Assembly: GCF_037190085.1 (NCBI RefSeq)
Contig: NZ_JBBCJO010000001.1
Span: forward strand, 186,001 to 250,000
Reading direction: 5' to 3'
Length of the DNA: 64,000 bases
From: Gemmatimonas aurantiaca
Lineage (GTDB): Bacteria; Gemmatimonadota; Gemmatimonadetes; Gemmatimonadales; Gemmatimonadaceae
Position numbers and translations under genes: made by a program. The notes below the pieces were generated by a model. The model was given only the letters and a program-made list of their open reading frames with translations. It was not told where the DNA came from and did no database searches. Shown here piece after piece: positions 26,110 through 33,085 of this stretch (position 1 is the first letter of the stretch; every line of letters starts with the position of its first letter).

Positions 26110-27510
26110 CTAAGCCATGCCGGTGATCGGAAGCCTCAGACGTCCTCTCGCTGTTACGATCGCAAGAGCCCGCGCCGTCGCGCCGAGCTCCTGTTCCACA
26201 ACCGCACGCGCGTGGGCTCCAGCCGGTTGCCACGCGTCATCGAGCAGCCACCGGCGCAGCGCGGTGCTCAATGAGTCGATGTCCACGGGCGATTCCGCGC
26301 CACCGGCAGCGAGCAGCAGGCCGGCCTCACGGCTCATATCGTGACGGGGCCCGAACAGCACCGGTACGCCGTAGGCGGCCGGTTCGATGACGGAGTGCAA
26401 TCCGGCCGAATGGAAACCGCCGCCGACGAATGCGGTGTTGGCGAGCGCATAGAGGTCGCCCAGGACGCCAACCCGGTCGACCAGAACGACATCCACGTTT
26501 TCGATGGATAGGTCATTTGCCTGGCGATGTTCGATGCCAGGCTCTCCGTCCCGCTCGATGTCAGGTTCGATGTCGCGTTCGATTGCGGAGAGTGTCGACA
26601 GGGTCAGTCCTCGTGCCGCAGCCCAGGCGATGATCGGCGCGTTGTGTTCTGCGGTGGGCTCGTGCGGTGCGATGATCAGGCGTGCGTCGGGTTGTGCGGC
26701 GCGTATACGATCCCAGGCCGGCAACAACACGGCTTCATCGGCGGGCCACGTCGATCCCGCCACCAGCGTGGGGCGATGGCTGGCCAATGTCTTCAGCAAG
26801 GGGCTTTCTCGGTTCACCTGCTGCGCGCGCTCCCACACCTGATCGAATCGCGTGTCGCCGGTGATGTGGAGCGCGTCGCGTCGCACGCCCAGTTCGACGA
26901 GACGTTCACCGTTGGCCTCGTCGATGGCGCCCACGGCATCGAGCGCGTGATATGCGTCGTGCAGCAACGCGCGCGCGAATCGGCCTCGACGACCGGAGGC
27001 CGGCGCCACCGTGCCGCTCAGCAGAATCACCGGCACACCAAGTGCGGCTGCGCGCTCCACCAGCGTCGGCCAGATATCCAGCTTCGCAAAGACGAGCGCC
27101 GAGGGGCGGAGCGCGTGCAACAACCGGTCGGCCGCGTCACGCGTGTCGAACGGCAGATAGTCGCTGAAGTCCGCGCCGATCGACGAGGCGAACCGTTCGG
27201 CGCTGGGCGAAAAGAACGAGTACGCGAGTTGCACCGACGGGTGTTGCGCACGAAGCGCGTGCGCCACGGGACGTGCTTGCAATCCCTCTCCGACCGATGG
27301 GGCGTGCATCCACACCAGCGGGCGTGAACCGTCACGGTGTTGCGCGGCCAGCGCTTCCCATCGTTCGATCACTCCGCGACGGGCACGCAGCGTGCGAACG
27401 AGCTTGTTCCCGTCTCCGGCGCCCAGGGCCAGGGTTTCCCCCACGACCGGACCGGCATGGGTGGCGAGCGATGCCGCTCCGGCATAGAGAGGACGCAACA
27501 AGGGGTGCAT
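26110..27510 (-). CDS. waaA: 3-deoxy-D-manno-octulosonic acid (Kdo) transferase
   Basis: The 466-residue product is a GT-B transferase that adds Kdo from CMP-Kdo to lipid A precursor, at the inner face of the cytoplasmic membrane. Seen motifs are WMHAPSVGEG near residue 67 (catalytic Glu75), FAKLDIWPTL near 141, GDTRFDQV near 218, APHEPTAEHN near 281, and the C-terminal LGDLYALANTAFVGGGF plus SVIEPAAYGVPVLFGP. The ATG at 27510 opens the family N-terminus. Residues ~309-328 carry an extra low-complexity stretch of repeated I-E-R-D / I-E-P-D units between the two Rossmann-domain parts. The precursor gene of the lanthipeptide cluster lies downstream on the same strand after a 361-bp gap. Confidence 0.92.
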   Translation of the reverse strand: MHPLLRPLYAGAASLATHAGPVVGETLALGAGDGNKLVRTLRARRGVIERWEALAAQHRDGSRPLVWMHAPSVGEGLQARPVAHALRAQHPSVQLAYSFFSPSAERFASSIGADFSDYLPFDTRDAADRLLHALRPSALVFAKLDIWPTLVERAAALGVPVILLSGTVAPASGRRGRFARALLHDAYHALDAVGAIDEANGERLVELGVRRDALHITGDTRFDQVWERAQQVNRESPLLKTLASHRPTLVAGSTWPADEAVLLPAWDRIRAAQPDARLIIAPHEPTAEHNAPIIAWAAARGLTLSTLSAIERDIEPDIERDGEPGIEHRQANDLSIENVDVVLVDRVGVLGDLYALANTAFVGGGFHSAGLHSVIEPAAYGVPVLFGPRHDMSREAGLLLAAGGAESPVDIDSLSTALRRWLLDDAWQPAGAHARAVVEQELGATARALAIVTARGRLRLPITGMA

Positions 27511-27608
27511 CGTGGTGCGCGCGACGGGAGATGCCGACGATGGATGCCTACGATCTCGGATCCGACCGGGACGGGTCCACGGCGCGGCAGGCGGGACCGA
27601 CGATCGAC

Positions 27609-28388
27609 TCAGCGGGTGGCGCCGGGCCCTGCCGACTGTCCGGCGGCCATGCGCTTGCGGAACAGCACGAGCGCGGTGTCGACGGCCTGTGAGAAGTCCG
27701 CATAGGGCAGAGCGCCCCGCACCATGAACTCGCCGATCACGAAGGACGGTGTCGATTCCACCCCGGCCTTCTGGGCCTGCTGCAGGTCGGCTTCCACCAG
27801 CGAACGGATGGCCGTGGACTGCCGGCAGGTCTCGAATTGTGTCATGTCGAGTTTCTGCTCGCGTGCGATGCGGTTGAGCAGTGGGGTCACGTCGTTCATG
27901 GTGCCCACGGTACGCTGTGCCGCGAACAGGGCATTGGAGAACGGCCAGAACTTGCCCTGCGCGGCCGCGCACATCGCCCCTTCCGACTCCGCGCGTGCGT
28001 GCGGATGAATGGACGTGAGCGGCAGGTGCAGGTAGGCAAACCGCACCTTGCCCGTGTTGATGTAGTCCCGTTCGAACCGCACCATCGACGAATCGTGCCA
28101 CATCTTGCAATACGGGCACTGATAGTCGGAGATCATGACCACCCACATGGCGCCCGGCTTGCCAAGCAGACGGCCCTCGTCGGCCCGCAGCGTGAGCGCG
28201 GAGTCGGCCCCCGTCGGCACGAAGCCAGTGGAGGTGCTGGTGGCGCCGGATGTAGCGGGCGCTCCCGCCGCTTCCGGCGCGGCGTTGCTCTTCTTGTCGC
28301 CGGACTCGGCGCTGGCGCGATCGCACGCGCTGGTGGCGAGGCTCAGGGCGCCGAGGAGAAGGGCGAGCAGGCGGGGGGAACGAGGCAT
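27609..28388 (-). CDS. DsbA-like thioredoxin-fold lipoprotein
   Basis: The ATG at 28388 opens a lipoprotein signal (MPRSPRLLALLLGALSLATS, Ala, Cys22). The 259-residue product then has an Ala/Ser/Thr/Gly linker and a thioredoxin-4/DsbA-type domain with the active-site motif Cys91-Pro-Tyr-Cys94 (ISDYQCPYCKMWH). The helical insert and the cis-Pro segment (GVESTPSFVIGEFMVRG) are in the expected order. It should oxidise or reduce thiols in envelope proteins. The frame remains open upstream through the 15-bp repeat array and would encode a repetitive V-V-P-A-P tail; I treat that as non-coding. A 98-bp gap separates it from waaA downstream. Confidence 0.85.
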   Translation of the reverse strand: MPRSPRLLALLLGALSLATSACDRASAESGDKKSNAAPEAAGAPATSGATSTSTGFVPTGADSALTLRADEGRLLGKPGAMWVVMISDYQCPYCKMWHDSSMVRFERDYINTGKVRFAYLHLPLTSIHPHARAESEGAMCAAAQGKFWPFSNALFAAQRTVGTMNDVTPLLNRIAREQKLDMTQFETCRQSTAIRSLVEADLQQAQKAGVESTPSFVIGEFMVRGALPYADFSQAVDTALVLFRKRMAAGQSAGPGATR

Positions 28389-28425
28389 CCCTGAAGGGTA
28401 GTGGAAGAGGAGGAAGGGGACCACG

Positions 28426-28691
28426 GGCACGGGGGGAACTACGGGGACTGGGGAAACGGGAGCTGGAACTACGGGAGCTGGAACCACGGGAGCTGGAACC
28501 ACGGGAGCTGGGACCACGGGAGCTGGGACTACGGGAGCTGGGACTACGGGAGCTGGAACTACGGACACCCGTGGGTCCCCCGTTTTTCCAGCCACCGTGG
28601 TGCCGTGGTTCCCCGTCGGTCCAGCTCCCGTGGTCCCAGCTCCCGTTTCCCCAGCTTCCGTAGTCTCAGCTCCCGTGGTTCCAGCTCCCGT
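28426..28691. repeat. 15-bp tandem repeat array followed by inverted copies
   Basis: Seven near-identical 15-bp units (consensus acgggagctggaact, with a/g and c/t variation) fill 28456-28560, preceded by about two degenerate units. After a spacer, five units in reverse complement fill 28617-28691. The whole forms a potential large cruciform in the region between a minus-strand gene (start 28388) and a plus-strand gene (start 28732), so it sits within the promoter area of both. The same unit recurs at 49815-49885. Confidence 0.9.
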
Positions 28692-28731
28692 AGTCCACGC
28701 AGTTCTCCCGGATGATATCTTCCCCAAGGTG

Positions 28732-29559
28732 ATGATCTCTTTCCGACGGTTCCGGGTCGCGCTGCTGGCGGGCATGGTCGGGGTGGCCATGGCCACGCAG
28801 GGGCTGCCAGGGCAAACGCCCCTGCCGCAGCCGGTCGGCTATGTGAACGACTTCGCCGGCGTGATCGCGCCGGCGGCGCGGGCGCAGATCGACTCGCTGG
28901 CGCAGCGCGTGAACGCGGCCACGCGGGGAGACATGGTGGTAGTCACCCTGCCGGATCTGGGCGGCCGGCCGGTGGAGGAGGTGGCCCTGCGCCTCGGCCG
29001 TGAATGGAAGGTCGGCGCAGATGTGGCCATCGGCGATGCGGCGCGCAATGCCGGGGTCATCATTCTGCTGGTGCCCAAGGAGACATCGGGCGACGGGCGA
29101 GGCTACTGCCGGATCGAGACCGGGCAGGGCGCGGAGGGGTTCCTGACCGACGCCACGGCGGGCGCGCTGTGCCGGGCCCAGACCCCGCTCTTCCAGGCCC
29201 GCGACTATTCGACGGCGCTGGTCCAGCTCTCGGCGCAGGTCGCCGACCGGTATGCCCGGGCGTTCGGCGTGACCCTGGACGGTCTGCCGATTCCGCCGCG
29301 ACAGGCGTCCCGGGACAGCGGGGAGGAGTCGCCCTTCGCGATGATCGTCCTCCTGGTCATCATCGTGATCGTGGTGAGTTCGATGAACCGCCGCCGAGGC
29401 TGCGTCGGGTGTATTCCTTTGCCGATCCCCGGTCCGGGGTTTGGTGGTCCGCGCCATGGCGGCTGGAGTGGTGGTGGGTTCGGCGGTGGTGGCGGAGGCT
29501 TCGGCGGGTTCGGTGGCGGCGGTGGCTTCAGCGGAGGTGGCGGTGGCTCGAATTGGTAG
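28732..29559 (+). CDS. TPM-domain (YgcG-like) membrane protein with Gly-rich tail
   Basis: The ATG at 28732 opens a signal sequence (MISFRRFRVALLAGMVGVAM). The 275-residue product has a TPM domain at about residues 35-185 (GYVNDFAGVIAPAARAQIDS, then RNAGVIILLVPKE and YCRIETGQGAEGFLTDA). One transmembrane helix follows (FAMIVLLVIIVIVVSSM), then a glycine-rich tail ending in SGGGGGSNW. TPM proteins of this form are usually encoded beside LemA, as here (LemA at 30318), and are thought to act at the membrane. The molecular role is unclear. The Gly-rich tail is a common feature of the family rather than an anomaly. Confidence 0.85.
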   Translation: MISFRRFRVALLAGMVGVAMATQGLPGQTPLPQPVGYVNDFAGVIAPAARAQIDSLAQRVNAATRGDMVVVTLPDLGGRPVEEVALRLGREWKVGADVAIGDAARNAGVIILLVPKETSGDGRGYCRIETGQGAEGFLTDATAGALCRAQTPLFQARDYSTALVQLSAQVADRYARAFGVTLDGLPIPPRQASRDSGEESPFAMIVLLVIIVIVVSSMNRRRGCVGCIPLPIPGPGFGGPRHGGWSGGGFGGGGGGFGGFGGGGGFSGGGGGSNW

Positions 29560-29563
29560 CAGG

Positions 29564-30280
29564 ATGACGCTGGACGATCTCGTGCGGCAGTTGCAGCACG
29601 TGCATGGTGACGCGCTGCATGCCGTCGTACTGTATGGATCGACCGCCAGCGGCGAAGAGGTGGCCGGCCACTCGGATTTCAACGTGATGCTGCTCGCCGA
29701 GTCATTGCCGTTGGCGCATATGCGGGCGTTGGGGCAGACCATGCGGGGCTGGCAGGAAGCCGGCAATCCGCCGGTGCTCGAACTCACGCTCGACGAATGG
29801 CGCGCCTCCGCGGACATCTTTCCGATGGAGTACGCGGACATTCTCGAGCGTCATCGCGTGCTGTTCGGAGAGCTGCCGCTGGACGGGATCACCGTGAATC
29901 GTGCGGACCTGCGGCTGCAGCTGGAGCAGGAGGCCATGGGCAAGCTGCTGCGGCTCCGACGCGGCGTCATGGTGGCGGGCACCGATGCCGGCCGTCAACG
30001 TGATCTGCTCCGGCAGAGTGTGAGCACACTGCTGGTCATCTTCCGGGCCGTGTTGCGACTCGCCGGCGAGGTGCCGCCGAAGGACGGTCAGCAGGTGATC
30101 GACGCCGTGGGGCAGCGCTGCGGCTTCGACGGAACGCCATATCAGCGTGCGGCCGCATTGCGTCGGGGCGCGACCGTGGCCGATGCCGAGCTCGAAAGGG
30201 TACTGGAGGGGTATCTGGCCGGTATGACCGCTCTGGTTCGTTATCTCGATGCGTTCGACGCGCCGCCGCGCGAACGCTGA
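29564..30280 (+). CDS. MNT-fold nucleotidyltransferase-like protein, probably without full active site
   Basis: The 238-residue product has a nucleotidyltransferase-like start: VVLYGSTASGEEVAGHSDFN (residues 21-40), which corresponds to the GSxxxG...(S)DxD signature. The Gly25-Ser26 pair and Asp38 are present, but the second metal-binding acid is Asn40 (SDFN), so catalysis may be lost. The C-terminal half (residues ~120-235) is helical (LRQSVSTLLVIFRAVLRLAG) like HEPN-type or helical partner domains. The ATG at 29564 has AGG close upstream and follows the TPM stop by 4 bp, so translation is coupled. Its place between TPM and LemA genes is unusual. Confidence 0.7.
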   Translation: MTLDDLVRQLQHVHGDALHAVVLYGSTASGEEVAGHSDFNVMLLAESLPLAHMRALGQTMRGWQEAGNPPVLELTLDEWRASADIFPMEYADILERHRVLFGELPLDGITVNRADLRLQLEQEAMGKLLRLRRGVMVAGTDAGRQRDLLRQSVSTLLVIFRAVLRLAGEVPPKDGQQVIDAVGQRCGFDGTPYQRAAALRRGATVADAELERVLEGYLAGMTALVRYLDAFDAPPRER

Positions 30281-30317
30281 TCATATTTTTTCACGACAAC
30301 CTCCGAGGAGCATCCCG

Positions 30318-30944
30318 ATGATTCAGGCCCTGTTGCACGAGCCGCTGCGCCCCTTCCATCGTGTGTCGCGCGCGGTCCGGCGTGCGACCCTGATGCTGCC
30401 GTTGGCGCTTTCGCTGAGCGCGTGCGGTTACAACACCATCCAGAGCTTCGACGAGCAGGCGGCGCAGGCCAAGCAGAACATCGATGCGCAGCTCCAGCGG
30501 CGTGCCGATCTCATTCCGAACCTCGTGAACACCGTGAAGGGCTTCGCGAAGCAGGAAGAGACGGTGCTCACCCAGGTGACGCAGGCGCGTGCGGGACTGG
30601 TGGGCGCTCTGCAGAAGCCGGGCGGGTCGGATCCCGCGGAGCTGGCCAATGCGAACCAGCAGCTCACGACGGCTCTGGGGCGGCTCAACATCGCCATCGA
30701 GGCGTACCCCGAGCTCAAGTCGAACGCGAATTTCCTGCAGCTGCAGGACGAGCTGACGGGCACGGAAAACCGCATCGCCGTTTCGCGCACGGACTACAAC
30801 GCCGCCGTGCGTCAGTACAACGAATACATCCGCAAATTCCCGCAGGTGTTGACCGCGAAGGTGACCGGCGCGAAGGCGCGGGAATACTTCGAGGTGACCG
30901 ATCCGGCGTCGCGGGCGGCACCGACGGTGGATTTTTCGAAGTAA
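30318..30944 (+). CDS. LemA family lipoprotein
   Basis: The ATG at 30318 is preceded by GAGGAG and followed by a long basic n-region and a lipobox (LPLALSLSA then Cys36). The 208-residue product has the LemA core: IDAQLQRRADLIPNLVNTVK, FAKQEETVLTQVTQARAG, a helical bundle, and ENRIAVSRTDYNAAVRQYNE before the end. LemA proteins are membrane-attached helical proteins of unclear function, often next to TPM proteins. It ends a three-gene plus-strand operon (TPM, MNT-like, LemA). Confidence 0.92.
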   Translation: MIQALLHEPLRPFHRVSRAVRRATLMLPLALSLSACGYNTIQSFDEQAAQAKQNIDAQLQRRADLIPNLVNTVKGFAKQEETVLTQVTQARAGLVGALQKPGGSDPAELANANQQLTTALGRLNIAIEAYPELKSNANFLQLQDELTGTENRIAVSRTDYNAAVRQYNEYIRKFPQVLTAKVTGAKAREYFEVTDPASRAAPTVDFSK

Positions 30945-30948
30945 GGAC

Positions 30949-31075
30949 GGCGCTGCGCGCTTTTGTATCAAGAGGGAGCAGGAAGGAGCTGGTCAGGATG
31001 GAGATCAATAGGACAACCGTTGTCCTGTACATCTCCTCCCTGACCAACTCCCCCCTGCTCCCTCTTGAAATAAAA
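30949..31075. repeat. long palindromic repeat, copy 1 (left of pilin operon)
   Basis: About 125 bp form an imperfect palindrome. The left side reads ggcgctgcgcgcttttgtat, followed by a purine-rich arm. The centre is aggacaaccgttgtcc, and the right side is the near reverse complement of the left. It begins 4 bp after the LemA stop. Copy 2 (35096-35233) is in the same orientation on the other side of the pilin operon. It could act as a bidirectional terminator or be a non-autonomous mobile repeat. Confidence 0.88.
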
Positions 31076-31104
31076 GCGGGGCGCCGCCGCAGGCGGCGCC
31101 CCGC
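31076..31104. terminator. GC-rich hairpin with GCA loop between lemA and pilin operon
   Basis: A perfect 13-bp stem (31076-31088 with 31092-31104) has a gca triloop. It lies 12 bp after the stop of the minus-strand pilin gene. Together with the palindromic repeat beside it, it separates two convergent transcripts. Confidence 0.75.
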
Positions 31105-31116
31105 CATCCTCAACCC

Positions 31117-32049
31117 CTACATGCGGTTCTTTTCGTACAGCAGATTCCGCGGCGCGATCTTCCATTCGTACCAGCGGGACACCGGCACGCCGCCATTGAC
31201 GGCCGGGTCGGCACGTTGACTCTTGATCTTCGCGCGGATCTTCATGCCGATGATGTCATTGCCATCGTTCGTGGTGTCGGCATCGATGCCACTGTACGTG
31301 GGATGCTCACTCCCACTGATGAAGAGCAGTCGCGCCTGGAACTGTTCGACTTCGTTGGCCATGACCGCGCCGATGGGCTGCCCGCTGGCATTCAGCTGAT
31401 CCGCGCGCATCAGCTGCTGTTTCAGGGGATCCCGCCAGTACATGATCATGTTCAGCTTCTGGATCGACGTCCCCGAGCGCATCAGCAGCAGACTGTCGAG
31501 TCCCGATGGACGATTGACGACGGAGCTGGTGTTGAGGAAGTTGACCCGGAACAACGTCGCCGATCGGTTGGTCACGGAGGTGAGGAGCAGCAGACGCCGG
31601 GTCGATCCCACCTGCAGTTTCACCAGATCGCCGGCCTTGAGATCGTAGCCGCCGCTGACTTTCTGGAAGTCGATGCAGGTGGCGCCGCAGGTGCCGCCGA
31701 CCGGATAGGTGGGGAGCGTGTCGCCATCGTTGTAGATGGGATACACCGGCGCTTCATCAGGAGAGAACGGCACCGACAGCACGGTGATCGTATCCCCCCG
31801 GGTGTCCATGGACGAGAAGACGGGCGTGCTGGTGATGGCGATGCCGGCTTCCTGGACATCGCGGGCCAGTGAGAGGCCCACGAAACGGGCATCACGATCG
31901 ACCGTCTCGCGCACGGTCCAGTTGCGCCGCGTCTTCCAGCTTTGCATGGAGAAAGAGGTGGCGCTGGCGATGACCACCATGGCGACGGTCATGGAGATCA
32001 GGATTTCCGCGAGCGTGAAGCCGCGACGGGTACGCGTGGATCGGCGCAT
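31117..32049 (-). CDS. PilW-like minor prepilin
   Basis: The 310-residue product has a type IV prepilin N-terminus: basic leader MRRSTRTRRG, then FTLAEILISMTVAMVVIAS with Glu at mature position 5. It should be cut by prepilin peptidase after Gly. The body is beta-rich, with a cysteine pair in GGTCGATCIDFQ, and ends WYEWKIAPRNLLYEKNRM. Size and position at the end of a minor-pilin operon suggest a PilW/GspJ-type protein. Its start codon overlaps the stop of the preceding PilV-like gene at base 32049. Confidence 0.8.
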   Translation of the reverse strand: MRRSTRTRRGFTLAEILISMTVAMVVIASATSFSMQSWKTRRNWTVRETVDRDARFVGLSLARDVQEAGIAITSTPVFSSMDTRGDTITVLSVPFSPDEAPVYPIYNDGDTLPTYPVGGTCGATCIDFQKVSGGYDLKAGDLVKLQVGSTRRLLLLTSVTNRSATLFRVNFLNTSSVVNRPSGLDSLLLMRSGTSIQKLNMIMYWRDPLKQQLMRADQLNASGQPIGAVMANEVEQFQARLLFISGSEHPTYSGIDADTTNDGNDIIGMKIRAKIKSQRADPAVNGGVPVSRWYEWKIAPRNLLYEKNRM

Positions 32050-32483
32050 CAGGCCTCCCCGGAGAGACCGTTGCCGCGGAACATCAATGTGGTCAGCAGC
32101 ACGGGTTTGGACGCGCGCGGAAAGTCCACGCGTACTTCGATGCGGATGAGATTCTGGCGCAGTTCCGTGACGGTCAGGGTGCGGCGATAGGCACCGGACG
32201 CGCTCACCGCACCGTCGCCATCGAGCCGCACCGCCGATTCGGTCTCGATGAGCCAGGGGTCACGGGTGCGCACCTGCTCCACATACGCGCGTGCGATGGC
32301 GATGGCATTGGTGCGATTCTGCGCGACGGTCTGCAACGTGAGCGTCTGCGAATTGGCGCCGGCCAGCGACATCAGACCGACCGTGAGCAGCACGATGGCC
32401 ACGATCATGGAGATGAGCGTGAAGCCGGCGCGACGCCTCCTGTGAAGGCGCCCGCGCGAAGCGCCGCGCAACGGTGCGCTCAT
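32049..32483 (-). CDS. PilV-like minor prepilin with Ser at mature position 5
   Basis: I place the start at the ATG at 32483, giving 144 residues: MSAPLRGASRGRLHRRRRAG, then the prepilin helix FTLISMIVAIVLLTVGLMSL. The usual Glu at position 5 of the mature pilin is Ser here (F-T-L-I-S). The rest (NRTNAIAIARAYVEQVRTRD) matches PilV/GspI-type proteins. The gene overlaps the PilW-like gene at base 32049 and begins 17 bp after the FimT-like stop, so these are cotranscribed. Other start codons upstream lie inside the neighbouring gene. Confidence 0.75.
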   Translation of the reverse strand: MSAPLRGASRGRLHRRRRAGFTLISMIVAIVLLTVGLMSLAGANSQTLTLQTVAQNRTNAIAIARAYVEQVRTRDPWLIETESAVRLDGDGAVSASGAYRRTLTVTELRQNLIRIEVRVDFPRASKPVLLTTLMFRGNGLSGEA

Positions 32484-32500
32484 TCTGTGTGAAGAGCGGA

Positions 32501-33073
32501 TCACTTCCAACCTCCTTCCGGGCTCCAGGTCCAGAATCGTGTATTGCCGGACGGCGCCACCGAGATGGCCACGACGGCCAGTGGCTCGGCATCGGCGGTG
32601 AGGTAAACGACACCGGACGTGCCCATGGGTTTGACCAGACCGCGGGAGTCGAACTCCACGCGGGCGCTTTCGAAGGTGATGGATCCGCTGCCCACATCGT
32701 CGGGCAGCTTGGGAGCGGCACCTTGCCCGAAGGAAATGCCTTTGGGCAGTTCCCGCTCGCCGAATCCGCGCAGCGCCTGCCACTCGGCCGCGGACTGAGT
32801 GATCGTGCCATTGCCATCGTGATCGAGATAGCCGCCATACCGGTGCAGATCCGCATCGAATGCGACGCGCGCGAGCTGTCGGGTGGACAGCGCGCGCGTG
32901 CGCGTCACATCGATGTCCTGCGCCATCTGCATGCCGGCGAGCTGCAGCTCGGTGCTGCGCGCGATGCGGAAGCGGGGCGCCATGATGGCCATGATCACGC
33001 CGACGATGGTGACGACGGCGAGCAATTCGAGCATGGTGAAGCCCGCGCGGCGGCGGGCTGTCTCACGAGGCAT
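32501..33073 (-). CDS. FimT/GspH-like minor prepilin
   Basis: The 190-residue product begins MPRETARRRAG, followed by the prepilin helix FTMLELLAVVTIVGVIMAIM with Glu5, and continues as FimT/GspH proteins do (MQMAQDIDVTRTRALSTRQL). The C-terminal half is a beta-domain (ITFESARVEFDSRGLVKPMG, VVYLTADAEPLAVVAIS). In type IV pili and type II secretion this class forms the initiating tip complex with PilV, PilW and PilX-like proteins, all encoded here. It lies 12 bp after the PilX-like gene. Confidence 0.85.
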   Translation of the reverse strand: MPRETARRRAGFTMLELLAVVTIVGVIMAIMAPRFRIARSTELQLAGMQMAQDIDVTRTRALSTRQLARVAFDADLHRYGGYLDHDGNGTITQSAAEWQALRGFGERELPKGISFGQGAAPKLPDDVGSGSITFESARVEFDSRGLVKPMGTSGVVYLTADAEPLAVVAISVAPSGNTRFWTWSPEGGWK

Positions 33074-33085
33074 GAGGGATAGGCC

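Noticed and set aside
25703..26113. Plus-strand frame covering the lanthipeptide promoter region
   Set aside because: It is antisense to the precursor start and has no ribosome site or domain; the region is better explained as a control region.
28426..28691. CRISPR-like impression of the tandem repeats
   Set aside because: Units are 15 bp and contiguous without unique spacers, with an inverted half; there are no cas genes.
28401..28715. Plus-strand frame translating the 15-bp array into repeated N-Y-G-S-W units
   Set aside because: The unit length is a multiple of three, so a periodic peptide follows automatically. No ribosome site or signal supports it, and the inverted half breaks the pattern.
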